Shown piece after piece: positions 31,288-39,154 of a DNA stretch of 64,000 bases. How positions within the stretch are numbered: position 1 is the stretch's first letter; every line of letters begins with the position of its first letter. The position numbers and the translations under genes were made by a program. Source of the DNA: CAZMPJ01 sp964568455 (lineage in GTDB: Bacteria > Margulisbacteria > WOR-1 > O2-12-FULL-45-9); NCBI GenBank assembly GCA_964568455.1, contig CAZMPJ010000007.1, positions 17,616-81,615 on the forward strand, read 5' to 3'. The notes beneath the pieces were generated by a model. It searched no databases. It worked only from the letters and a program-made list of their open reading frames with translations, and had not been told where the DNA came from.

Positions 31288-32317
31288 CACAATTATAGTT
31301 GGTGCTGGGCCATCTGGTTCTACTGCTGCTTATTATTTAGCGCAGAAGAAAAAATCAACCTTGTTGCTGGAAGCAAAAAAGCTGCCTAGATTTAAAGCCT
31401 GTGGGGGTGGTGTTTCACAAAACTTAGTAGACAGCCTTCCGGTTGGTGTTGATGTTTCTTCGGCAATTAGAGGTACTACAAATAGTGTGCGGTTTTATGA
31501 TTTTGAACTTACAAATCCAGTGGATGTGCGCTTAAAAGATCCTATTCTTATGACGGACCGATCGCAGTTTGACATGTTATTAGTTCAGGCAGCGGTTGAT
31601 AAGGGTGCGCAGTTGAAAGAAGAAGTAACTGTTAAGTATGTTTTTTTTGATGGAAATAAATATAACGTTATGACTTCTGCTGGAAGATTCGAGGCTGACC
31701 ATGTAATTGCTGCGGATGGAGTTTTTAGTAAGCTGGCCCAAGATATGGGTTTAATTGAAAAGCCCAAAGTAATTTTTGCTGTTGAAGCTGAAGTTAAGGG
31801 TTTAAATGCAAATCCTTCTGCAACCCATTGGGGGCGGGTAAATATTGATGAGGGCTATGCCTGGGTTTTTCCGGGAGAAGGGTGTTCTTCAATTGGCGTG
31901 CTTGGTATGGGAAAGGGAGATAAACTTAGGGCAGCATTAGATGAATGGATAAACTTGTGGGGATTTAAAGGAGAGGTTGGTAAGATACATGGTCATCCAA
32001 TCCCTTTGATTGATTATACCAGACGCCTTCAACTGGACCGGTTTTTCACGGTTGGTGATGCAGCTGGATTAGCAGATTCATTAACTGGTGAAGGCATTAA
32101 ATTTGCTATTATGTCAGGAAGATTTGCTGCAGAAGCAATTTTAAGCGGTAGACCTTCTAGCTATTCTTGGAAAGTAAGAACTAATATTTATCCTTATTTT
32201 GCTTTTGGTTCTGTTTTTCGCCCGATTGTTTGGCGTTGGACTGATTTTATTTATAAACATGGAATCACCAATCCTTTTGTTCAGTATGTAATTAAGCAAG
32301 CCTTTGATCGGGTATAA
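31277..32317 (+). CDS. Geranylgeranyl-reductase-family flavoprotein
   Basis: 346 residues from a GTG at 31277, which places the FAD motif TIIVGAGPSGSTAAYYLA at the N-terminus as usual. Further markers: LPRFKACGGGVS, MTDRSQFDMLLVQAA, VIAADGVFSKLA, EGYAWVFPGEG and VGDAAGLADSLTGEGIKFAI. Members reduce isoprenoid double bonds (chlorophyll side chain, archaeal lipids, quinones). The substrate here is unknown. Its start lies within the biotin carboxylase gene. Confidence 0.85.
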   Translation: MRYNTIIVGAGPSGSTAAYYLAQKKKSTLLLEAKKLPRFKACGGGVSQNLVDSLPVGVDVSSAIRGTTNSVRFYDFELTNPVDVRLKDPILMTDRSQFDMLLVQAAVDKGAQLKEEVTVKYVFFDGNKYNVMTSAGRFEADHVIAADGVFSKLAQDMGLIEKPKVIFAVEAEVKGLNANPSATHWGRVNIDEGYAWVFPGEGCSSIGVLGMGKGDKLRAALDEWINLWGFKGEVGKIHGHPIPLIDYTRRLQLDRFFTVGDAAGLADSLTGEGIKFAIMSGRFAAEAILSGRPSSYSWKVRTNIYPYFAFGSVFRPIVWRWTDFIYKHGITNPFVQYVIKQAFDRV

Positions 32318-32364
32318 TCCTCACCCTGGGTTTTCTTAAATTTATATGCTTTGTGGTCAAATAT

Positions 32365-32399
32365 CCCTCTCCATTATAAATGGAGAGGGAAAAGTTTTT
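32365..32399 (+). terminator. Hairpin with T-run after flavoprotein gene
   Basis: CCCTCTCCATT (32365-32375), loop ATA, AATGGAGAGGG (32379-32389), then AAAAG and TTTTT (32395-32399). The perfect 11-bp stem and T-run fit a Rho-independent terminator 48 bases after the stop. The short A-rich gap before the Ts weakens it, and the stem sequence also resembles the dispersed CCCTTCTCC repeats nearby. Confidence 0.5.
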
Positions 32400-32422
32400 C
32401 TTATATGCTACCTGAAGCTTAA

Positions 32423-32463
32423 CCCTTCTCCATCCCGAGCTTGTCGAGGGAAATGGAGAAGGG
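32423..32463. repeat. CCCTTCTCC palindromic repeat
   Basis: CCCTTCTCCAT (32423-32433) pairs with ATGGAGAAGGG (32453-32463); the loop contains TCCCGAGCTTGTCGAGGGA, itself a partial hairpin. It looks like a dispersed intergenic repeat; the same CCCTTCTCC/GGAGAAGGG arms occur inside mnmA at 35314. The remaining bases up to the nifS start (32464-32545) hold only an A/T-rich stretch with a possible -10. Confidence 0.6.
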
Positions 32464-32545
32464 CTTTAACCTATAAGCGAAGAAATATTTTATAAGTTGG
32501 GATGAGGATATTTCATCTTCCTCCTATTTATAGTAAAATATATAC

Positions 32546-33712
32546 ATGAAACAAATCTATCTTGATTACGCAGCTACTACGCCAACGCATCCTGATGTGT
32601 TGACAGCTATGCTGCCATATTTTAGCGAAAAATTTGGTAACCCCTCTAGTATTTATGCTTTGGGGCAAGAGTCTAAAACTGCGGTTGAAAAAGCCAGGCA
32701 GAGTTTAGCTAAACTAATTAATTGCCGGCCAGAAGAAATTGTTTTTACTTCAGGTGGTACTGAAGCTAATAATTTTGCTCTTAATGGAATTGCTTATGCG
32801 AATTCAAACAAAGGAAAACATATCATCACCACCAAGATTGAACACCACGCTATTATTGAACCGTGTGAATTTTTAGAAAAACACGGATTTACAACCACTT
32901 ATCTTTCAGTAGACGAAAATGGTATGGTGGATCCAGAAGAAGTTAGAAAAGCAATTACAGATAAAACTATTTTAGTTTCTATCATGTTAGCTAATAATGA
33001 AGTGGGAACTATTGAGCCAATTGCGGAAATCGCCAAGATCACCAAAGAAAAAGGTGTTTATTTTCATACTGATGCGGTTCAGGCGGTGGGGCAAATTGAA
33101 ATTGATGTGCAGAAATTAGGGGTTGATCTTTTATCCTTATCCTCGCATAAATTTTATGGGCCCAAAGGGGTGGGGGCATTGTATATTAGAAAAGGTACTC
33201 GTATTCAACCTTTTATGAGGGGTGGTGGACAAGAAAAAAGAAGAAGAGCTTCAACTGAAAATGTTCCAGGCATTGTTGGTTTAGGGGCAGCTGCAGCGCT
33301 TGCTTTGCCTGACATTCAAAACCGCATTAATCATTTAATTCCTTTGCAGGAGAAATTAATTAAAGGTATTCAGGAGAAAATTCCAGAAGTAAAATTAAAT
33401 GGTCATCCAACTAAAAGATTACCTAAAAATGTTAATTTTTCCATTAAATATATTGAGGGTGAATCCATGCTTTTAAATCTAGATATGTTGGGGGTTGCTG
33501 CTTCAACTGGCTCTGCTTGCAGTTCTGGTTCGCTTGAACCATCACATGTCCTGTTAGCTATGGGCTTAAACCACGAAACCTCACACGGTTCAATCCGTTT
33601 TAGTTTAGGCAGGCTTACTACTGAAGAAGATATTGATTATGTGCTAAAAGTTTTTCCTGAAATTGTAGATAAACTACGCAAAATGTCCCCCCTATATAAA
33701 AAAACAGCTTAA
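32546..33712 (+). CDS. nifS: Cysteine desulfurase (NifS/IscS type)
   Basis: 388 residues. YLDYAATTPTHPDVL at the N-terminus, FTSGGTEANNFAL, EHHAIIEPCE, LANNEVGTIEPI, FHTDAVQAVGQI, the PLP lysine in LSSHKFYGPKGVG, and the active-site cysteine in STGSACSSGSLEPSHVL, whose long loop is that of group-I desulfurases. It supplies persulfide for Fe-S clusters and thiolation; mnmA, which needs such sulfur, is downstream with one opposite-strand gene between. No nifU/iscU is next to it. Confidence 0.95.
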   Translation: MKQIYLDYAATTPTHPDVLTAMLPYFSEKFGNPSSIYALGQESKTAVEKARQSLAKLINCRPEEIVFTSGGTEANNFALNGIAYANSNKGKHIITTKIEHHAIIEPCEFLEKHGFTTTYLSVDENGMVDPEEVRKAITDKTILVSIMLANNEVGTIEPIAEIAKITKEKGVYFHTDAVQAVGQIEIDVQKLGVDLLSLSSHKFYGPKGVGALYIRKGTRIQPFMRGGGQEKRRRASTENVPGIVGLGAAAALALPDIQNRINHLIPLQEKLIKGIQEKIPEVKLNGHPTKRLPKNVNFSIKYIEGESMLLNLDMLGVAASTGSACSSGSLEPSHVLLAMGLNHETSHGSIRFSLGRLTTEEDIDYVLKVFPEIVDKLRKMSPLYKKTA

Positions 33713-33714
33713 AT

Positions 33715-34767
33715 TTACAAACTGAGACCTTTTAGAGTTAGTAATTTACTTTGTGAAGAAGAGGTAATTGCTGGGCTACTACATAAAATGTTTACTTGCC
33801 TTTTTAGGCCTTTTTCTATTATTTCCTCATATATATTGTCAGGGTCTAGCTCTATTTTTGAGTGTTCAACTAGTAAGGCTTTAAGCGCTTCCCATCCTTT
33901 TTTATCATCAATTTTCCATGGTCTGTTCCCATCTCTGCGAAAAAAGAAAATTTTAATTCCTCTGCCTAAGCCTAAGTCCATAATTCCTTGTCTTAGAGCA
34001 ACCGGATCTTTAAAGATTTCTTCATTGATCTCGAGAATTCCTTTGCCTCTATAATTTAAATAATTAGAAATTGAAGCACGTAAAAAGTTTACAATGCTAA
34101 ATGCGTTAACTATGCAAGCGAGAGCGCCTATTGACCAGACAACTAAGTATGGTATGGGTGCTACTAAAATGGGTGCTACTAAAGCAGCAAGGAGATCGAC
34201 TCCTAACAACAAAGCGCTTCCAGCGAAATACTTTAATGAGCTCTTTTGAGCTTTATTGATCTTATATTTTGTAGTTGTTGGTGCTGATTTTTGTTCTTTT
34301 GCTGTTGCAGTAGGTTGAACCGGTGCTTCTTTTGCGACTTCTGCAAGAGCTTGTGCTTGAATAAATTCTGGTAAAGTATCTAAAGTAACTGTCTGCCATG
34401 CCGTTGCCTGGCCTTTTTGCATTTGAACCTCAATGCCATTGTCTTGAACCCATTCATTACTTAAAAGGGCTTGAGGCATTTCAGTGGCAGCGTACATAAT
34501 AGTTAAAAGTTGAATAAACTCATCTTGTGTAAGAGCTGCTTTTCTTTCTAATTTGATGCTGTGTATTCCTCGTTCGTGAAAAAAAGAAACAGATGCTTCT
34601 CTGCTTTGTCCGATTCTTTTGCTTGGTTGGGTACAATATAATGTGTTTGCTCCGGTTCGCAAAAAATGATACGCTGCTGCACCGAGCCGGTTTCTTGGTC
34701 GCTCACGAAGGTCTATTCCTTTTAGTCCTGTTTTTGGAGTCGCGATTCTAACTATTGCGTTTACCAT
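33715..34767 (-). CDS. Unknown protein with central hydrophobic hairpin
   Basis: 350 residues from the ATG at 34767, chosen because GGAGGAAACAA precedes it; an upstream in-frame start at 34827 lacks a ribosome site. I recognise no family. The N-terminal ~140 residues look globular, a Pro/Thr/Lys-rich linker (about 145-175) follows, two hydrophobic helices lie at about 181-203 and 206-228, and a charged ~120-residue cytoplasmic-type tail contains LRQGIMDLGLGRGIKIFFFRRDG. No signal peptide. It is opposite in direction to nifS and mnmA, ending 2 bases from nifS. Confidence 0.7.
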   Translation of the reverse strand: MVNAIVRIATPKTGLKGIDLRERPRNRLGAAAYHFLRTGANTLYCTQPSKRIGQSREASVSFFHERGIHSIKLERKAALTQDEFIQLLTIMYAATEMPQALLSNEWVQDNGIEVQMQKGQATAWQTVTLDTLPEFIQAQALAEVAKEAPVQPTATAKEQKSAPTTTKYKINKAQKSSLKYFAGSALLLGVDLLAALVAPILVAPIPYLVVWSIGALACIVNAFSIVNFLRASISNYLNYRGKGILEINEEIFKDPVALRQGIMDLGLGRGIKIFFFRRDGNRPWKIDDKKGWEALKALLVEHSKIELDPDNIYEEIIEKGLKRQVNILCSSPAITSSSQSKLLTLKGLSL

Positions 34768-34810
34768 TTGTTTCCTCCGTTTATTTATCCGCACCTTTTG
34801 CGAAAAATTT

Positions 34811-34895
34811 TCCCGATTTCCATTCACCTATGTAATGGCGGAAATCGGGATCCCGTCGATTCCATAATTATTATATTAAATAATGAACGACGGGA
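34811..34895. repeat. Two inverted repeats between divergent genes
   Basis: TCCCGATTTCC (34811-34821) pairs with GGAAATCGGGA (34840-34850). Directly adjacent, TCCCGTCG (34851-34858) pairs with CGACGGGA (34888-34895) across an A/T-rich loop. They occupy most of the 152-base gap between the minus-strand gene and mnmA and would form hairpins in the leader of the minus-strand message. A dispersed repeat or a regulatory leader are both possible. Confidence 0.55.
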
Positions 34896-34904
34896 CATGT
34901 TATT

Positions 34905-34913
34905 TGCTATAAT
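34905..34913 (+). promoter_or_regulatory. Extended -10 promoter of mnmA
   Basis: TGCTATAAT ends 6 bases before the mnmA ATG (34920), so transcription should start at or next to the start codon. No ribosome site is present, in keeping with a leaderless message. Confidence 0.6.
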
Positions 34914-34919
34914 AGTTAT

Positions 34920-36023
34920 ATGCATAAAGTATTAGTAGCTATGTCGGGTGGTGTGGATTCATCAGTTGCAGCGGTGCTGTTGAAAGAGCAGGAGTATGAA
35001 TGTATTGGCATTACCATGTCTTTGGCTTGCTCAACCACAGCTTTTGAAGGTGGCTGTTGTGGCTTAACTGCAGTGGATGATGCTAAAAAAGTGGCTGATA
35101 AGCTAAAAATTCCGCATTATGTGATAAATTTTAAAGATCAGTTTCAAAAATATGTGATTGATGATTTTATTCAAGAGTATAAAAATGGCCGCACGCCTAA
35201 TCCATGTGTGAGATGCAATCAGTTTATTAAATTTGATCATTTGATTAGGAAGGCTGATGAGTTAGAAGTAGATTTTATTGCAACTGGACATTATGCGGGG
35301 ATTAAACCTTTACCCCCTTCTCCCTCTGGGAGAAGGGGAGGTGGGCTTAGCGATAGAGGGGATGAGGGTTTTAAATTATTCAAAGGGAAGGACACGAAAA
35401 AAGACCAATCATATATGTTGTATAGGTTGAATCAAGAGGCTTTGGAAAGAACTTTGTTTCCATTGGGAGAATTTGTAAAAGATGAAGTTAGACAAAAAGC
35501 TAAAGAATTAGGTTTGCCAGTGCATGATAAAGAAGAAAGTCAGGAAATTTGTTTTGTAGAAGATGATAATTATGCTAATTATTTAAAAGATAAATGTCCA
35601 GAAGTGGTTAAGCCCGGGCCGATTGTGGATAAGAAGGGGAAATTAGTTGGCAAACATGAAGGCATTGCTTTTTATACAGTAGGGCAGCGCAAAGGCATTG
35701 GCTCGCACAAAGGTATTCCTAAATATGTAATTAAAATTGATGTTAAGAATAATACTGTGGTAATTGGAGATCAGGAAGAGACTTTTGCCAGTACTTTACA
35801 GGCTGACCAGGTTAGTTATATTTCTGGCCGGGTACCGACCAAGGCTTTGAACATTGCCGCTAAAATACGCTATAATTCAAAAGAAGCAAAGGCAATTCTT
35901 GAGCCAATTAGTCCGGATAAAGTAAAAATCATATTTAAAAAACCCCAAAGGTCAATCACTCCAGGCCAATCAGTGGTTTTTTATAATAGAGAAGAGGTCT
36001 TAGGTGGCGGAATCATTAATTGA
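34920..36023 (+). CDS. mnmA: tRNA-specific 2-thiouridylase
   Basis: 367 residues. PP-loop AMSGGVDSSVAAVLL, NPCVRCNQFIKF with the first catalytic cysteine, ATGHYAG, KDQSYMLYRL, the second cysteine in ESQEICFVEDDNY, and YTVGQRKGIG. It installs the 2-thio group on U34 of tRNA Lys/Glu/Gln. Residues 130-150 (PLPPSPSGRRGGG and LSDRGDEG) are an insertion where the family has a short variable loop, and they are encoded by an intergenic-type palindromic repeat (see 35307). Overlaps nadA by 20 bases. Confidence 0.95.
   Translation: MHKVLVAMSGGVDSSVAAVLLKEQEYECIGITMSLACSTTAFEGGCCGLTAVDDAKKVADKLKIPHYVINFKDQFQKYVIDDFIQEYKNGRTPNPCVRCNQFIKFDHLIRKADELEVDFIATGHYAGIKPLPPSPSGRRGGGLSDRGDEGFKLFKGKDTKKDQSYMLYRLNQEALERTLFPLGEFVKDEVRQKAKELGLPVHDKEESQEICFVEDDNYANYLKDKCPEVVKPGPIVDKKGKLVGKHEGIAFYTVGQRKGIGSHKGIPKYVIKIDVKNNTVVIGDQEETFASTLQADQVSYISGRVPTKALNIAAKIRYNSKEAKAILEPISPDKVKIIFKKPQRSITPGQSVVFYNREEVLGGGIIN
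35307..35369 (+). repeat. Palindromic repeat inserted in frame in mnmA
   Basis: 63 bases encoding residues 130-150 of MnmA. It holds a perfect 11-bp hairpin, CCCCTTCTCCC (35314-35324), loop TCT, GGGAGAAGGGG (35328-35338), followed by a G-rich part with GATAGAGGGGATGAGGG. The arms match the intergenic repeat at 32423. Composition is far more G/C-rich than the surrounding gene, yet the frame stays open. Confidence 0.75.
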
Positions 36024-36915
36024 AAAAATTAAAAAGTTAAAAAAAGAACGTAATGCTGTAATTTTGGTTCATAACTATCAAATTGGCGAAGTTCAGGATG
36101 TTGCAGACTATTTAGGCGATTCTTTAGGCCTTTCCATTGAAGCATCCAAAACTAAGGCCAGTGTCATTGTCTTCTGTGGTGTGCATTTTATGGCAGAGAC
36201 AGCGGCTATTATTTCTCCTGATAAAAAAGTAATTATGCCAGAAGCTAAAGCAGGTTGTCCCATGGCAGATATGATTAATGCTGATCAGTTAAGAGGGTTA
36301 AAAGCAAAGCACCCGAAGGCCAAAGTGGTTTGTTATGTAAATTCCACAGCTGAAATAAAAGCTGAATCTGATATTTGTTGCACTTCTTCTAATGCTATTA
36401 ATGTAGTTAAATCCTTGCCAGACAAAGAAATTATCTTTGTGCCTGATAAATATTTGGGCCATTATGTTTCAACTAAAGTTACAGATAAAAAATTCATCTT
36501 TTGGCAGGGATATTGTCCCACTCACATGAAAGTTTTGCCTCAGTATATTGAAGCAGCTAAAAAAGTGCATCCTGACGCTATCGTCATGGTCCATCCAGAG
36601 TGCCGGCCAGAAACCATTGCTTTAGCCGATGAAGTGCTTTCCACTGGCGGGATGATTAAGCTTGCTAAACAGTCAAAGGCCAAAGAATTTATTATTGGCA
36701 CAGAAGTAGGAATTATTCATACTTTAAAGAAGAATAATCCAGAAAAAAACTTTTATCCAGCTAATAAAGGGGCTATTTGTCCTAATATGAAGTTAACCAC
36801 GCTGGAAAAAGTGCTTTGGTCGCTGCAGGATATGAAAACAGAGGTTAAAGTACCTCAAGAAATTGCGGATAAAGCCCGATCTTCAATTGAAAAAATGCTT
36901 GCGGTTAGTGGATAG
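36004..36915 (+). CDS. nadA: Quinolinate synthase A
   Basis: 303 residues from a GTG at 36004 inside the mnmA 3' end. Markers: ILVHNYQIGEVQDVADYLGDS, FCGVHFMAETAAI, and the three [4Fe-4S] cysteines in AGCPMADMI, DICCTSSNA and GAICPNMK; VPDKYLGHYV and WQGYCPTH are also typical. It condenses iminoaspartate with DHAP in NAD synthesis. nadB and nadC are not nearby. Converges with the response regulator gene by 11 bases. Confidence 0.96.
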   Translation: MAESLIEKIKKLKKERNAVILVHNYQIGEVQDVADYLGDSLGLSIEASKTKASVIVFCGVHFMAETAAIISPDKKVIMPEAKAGCPMADMINADQLRGLKAKHPKAKVVCYVNSTAEIKAESDICCTSSNAINVVKSLPDKEIIFVPDKYLGHYVSTKVTDKKFIFWQGYCPTHMKVLPQYIEAAKKVHPDAIVMVHPECRPETIALADEVLSTGGMIKLAKQSKAKEFIIGTEVGIIHTLKKNNPEKNFYPANKGAICPNMKLTTLEKVLWSLQDMKTEVKVPQEIADKARSSIEKMLAVSG

Positions 36916-37324
36916 ATCCGATTGGTCCAGAATCATCACTAGAACCTTTGCTGCGTTTTTTTCTTAAAGCTCTTTCTACTAATTCATAGATTTCTTCCAT
37001 TAAGAAAGGCTTTCTAAGGTATTCTAAGGCGCCTAAGGTAATAGCATTAGCATGTGAGCTTTCTGAAGCATAAGCTGTGACAATAACTACTTCAATGCTA
37101 GGATCAATTTCTTTGATTTTCTTTAAAACTTCAATACCATCCATGCCTGGAAGCTTATAATCGATAAAAGCAATATCATACACATCTTTTTTTAAGGTAG
37201 AAGTGGCTGCTTCGCCGTCAGGGAAGGTGGTTACTTGATAATCTTTAATCTTAAGGATCATCTCAAACGATTCACGTACTCCAGGTTCGTCATCAACAAT
37301 CATGATTTTTACTGTGTCTGCCAA
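36905..37324 (-). CDS. Stand-alone response regulator receiver
   Basis: 139 residues, a CheY-like receiver domain with no output domain. Acidic pocket VDDEPG, phospho-acceptor aspartate in FIDYKLPGMDG (about residue 55), the threonine in VIVTAYA and lysine in LRKPF. A basic Ser/Lys tail (RKKRSKGSSDDSG) follows. Start is a TTG at 37324 behind AGGAGGAAAAACC. No partner kinase is encoded nearby, so its pathway is unknown. Confidence 0.92.
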   Translation of the reverse strand: MADTVKIMIVDDEPGVRESFEMILKIKDYQVTTFPDGEAATSTLKKDVYDIAFIDYKLPGMDGIEVLKKIKEIDPSIEVVIVTAYASESSHANAITLGALEYLRKPFLMEEIYELVERALRKKRSKGSSDDSGPIGSIH

Positions 37325-37428
37325 GGTTTTTCCTCCTAATTCAACTTAATATTAAGCGATATTGTAGCATTGAGTCCCTATTATTGCAAATATATTTTAC
37401 TTATGTTATTCTAAATTCCTGCGAGTTT

Positions 37429-37502
37429 GGCGGTGTAGCTCAGTTGGTTAGAGCAAACGGCTCATACCCGTTGCGTCAGTGGTTCGAATCCACTCACCGC
37501 CA
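37429..37502 (+). tRNA. tRNA with CAU anticodon (elongator Met likely)
   Basis: A 74-base cloverleaf: acceptor GGCGGTG/CACCGCC plus A, D-arm GCTC-AGTTGGTTA-GAGC, anticodon arm AACGG-CTCATAC-CCGTT with anticodon CAT, and T-arm AGTGG-TTCGAAT-CCACT. CCA is not encoded. G1-C72 pairing excludes an initiator tRNA. The acceptor and D-arm closely resemble elongator tRNA-Met of Bacillus, but the tilS gene 266 bases downstream modifies tRNA-Ile(CAU), so that identity should be considered. Confidence 0.93.
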
Positions 37503-37514
37503 GAAAAGCTCAAA

Positions 37515-37772
37515 ATGCGAAAGTTTAAAGTAATTATCTGCTATATGTTTTTTGTGCCTGCCTTATACATTGTTTTAAGCGATGTAAAGAGAAACAAATA
37601 TTTAGGCAAACAGGCGGGTAAGGCTTTAATGCTTTGGGCTGTTTATTTTTTAATCTTTTTTGGGACCAGATTGCTAGAAGCTGTGTCCCGGCTTAATAAT
37701 TTGACAGTTATTGCTGTGGTTTGTATAGTGGTTTATAACCTTTTTCAAGTCTATAAGGTGGTAATGGAATGA
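37515..37772 (+). CDS. Small membrane protein coupled to tilS
   Basis: 85 residues from the ATG at 37515, just after the tRNA. Hydrophobic segments at about 5-22, 37-53 and 62-80 suggest three membrane helices; the rest is basic (SDVKRNKYLGKQ). No family recognised. Its stop overlaps the tilS start as ATGA, so it is probably a real, translated gene of the tilS operon. The ribosome site is weak. Confidence 0.6.
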   Translation: MRKFKVIICYMFFVPALYIVLSDVKRNKYLGKQAGKALMLWAVYFLIFFGTRLLEAVSRLNNLTVIAVVCIVVYNLFQVYKVVME

Positions 37773-39154
37773 TAAAAGATAAATTTTTAAAAACTATTGA
37801 AGAATATGATTTGATAAAACCCAAAGATACGGTTTTGGTAGCTGTATCAGGAGGAACTGATTCAACTGGTTTGATTAATTTGTTGAGTGAAGTCAAAAGC
37901 AAATTAAAAATAAACCTTCATATTGCTCATTTGAATCATTTAATTCGTAAGGGTGATGCAGAACTTGATGTGCGCTATGTGCAAAATTTAGCCCAAAATT
38001 TAGACATTCCAATAACTGTTGAATCTTTTGATGTTCAGGCTTTTGCCAAAGAAAAAAAGATGGGATTAGAAGAGGCTGCTCGGCAAGTACGTTATTCTTT
38101 CTTGAGAAGGGTGGCCAGTCATATTGGGGCCAATAAAATTGCAGTAGGCCATACTGCAGATGATAATGTAGAAACTTTTTTGATGAGGCTTTTGCGTGGA
38201 GCCGGGCTAACCGGGCTATGCGGGATCCCGGTTAAAAGAGATAAAATTATTCGCCCTTTAATCCGGGTCTGGAGAAGAGAGCTGGAAGATTATGTGGGAG
38301 TGCTAAAATTGGTTCCTCGCCGTGACCATACTAATTATGAATCAAGATATTCGCGCAATCGGGTCAGGCTAAAACTAATTCCCCAACTTAAATTGTATAA
38401 CCTTAATATTAAAGAAATTATTTTGCAAACTATTTTGCTTTTAACCGATGACCGGGAATATATTGAAAACCAAGCAGAACAAGCTTTTGCTGATATCATG
38501 ATTTCTCGAGTAGAAGGGGAGATTTGTCTGGAAACTGAAGAATTAATGGAATTGCCCGCCACCATCCAAGGCCATGTGATCAGGAAAGCGATTGAAAGTA
38601 TTAAAGGAAACTTAAAAAACCTTACTTTTACTCATGTGCATGACATTATTGCCCTGCTTCCAAAAGTAGAAAAATGGGAACTGCATCTGCCGGAAGGAAT
38701 CTGTGTTTGTGGTAATAAAGGTGAATTAACTATTATGCGGGAGAGGCCGGCAGAACAAACCAAAATATCCTATTGTCATATTCTTCAGGTTCCTTGCGAA
38801 AAAGATGTCCCGGAAATAGGGAAAAAGATTAAAGCAACTATTTTGGATAAATTTACCATGGATGAAATCAAATCTTCCGACTTACAAACTGCTTATGTGG
38901 ATTATGCGATTATCGGAAAAAATATTATTATCCGCAGCCGCGAAGACGGTGACCGTTTCTTTCCTTTGGGCATGAAAGGCTCAAAAAAACTACAGGACCT
39001 GTTTATTGACAGCAAAGTTCCGTTTGAGCTGCGCGATTCTATCCCTATCATTGAGAGCAGGGGGAAAATTATCTGGGTAGGTGGAATGCGTATTAGTGAA
39101 AAAGCCAAGGTAACCAAAAATACTAAAAAGGTTGTAAAGATTGAATTGCTATGA
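37769..39154 (+). CDS. tilS: tRNA(Ile)-lysidine synthetase
   Basis: 461 residues. PP-loop VAVSGGTDSTGLINLL, IAHLNHLIRKGDAELD, AVGHTADDNVETFLMRLLRGAGLTG split over residues ~125-150, NYESRYSRNRVR, and the C-terminal TilS domain (IIRSREDGDRFFPLG, LQDLFIDSKVP). It converts C34 of tRNA-Ile(CAU) to lysidine so that it reads AUA. Coupled to the small membrane protein and to folP by 4-base overlaps. Confidence 0.96.
   Translation: MIKDKFLKTIEEYDLIKPKDTVLVAVSGGTDSTGLINLLSEVKSKLKINLHIAHLNHLIRKGDAELDVRYVQNLAQNLDIPITVESFDVQAFAKEKKMGLEEAARQVRYSFLRRVASHIGANKIAVGHTADDNVETFLMRLLRGAGLTGLCGIPVKRDKIIRPLIRVWRRELEDYVGVLKLVPRRDHTNYESRYSRNRVRLKLIPQLKLYNLNIKEIILQTILLLTDDREYIENQAEQAFADIMISRVEGEICLETEELMELPATIQGHVIRKAIESIKGNLKNLTFTHVHDIIALLPKVEKWELHLPEGICVCGNKGELTIMRERPAEQTKISYCHILQVPCEKDVPEIGKKIKATILDKFTMDEIKSSDLQTAYVDYAIIGKNIIIRSREDGDRFFPLGMKGSKKLQDLFIDSKVPFELRDSIPIIESRGKIIWVGGMRISEKAKVTKNTKKVVKIELL

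Noticed and set aside
37479..37514. Longer start of the small membrane protein inside the tRNA
   Set aside because: It would overlap the tRNA T-arm and acceptor; the ATG at 37515 is more sensible.
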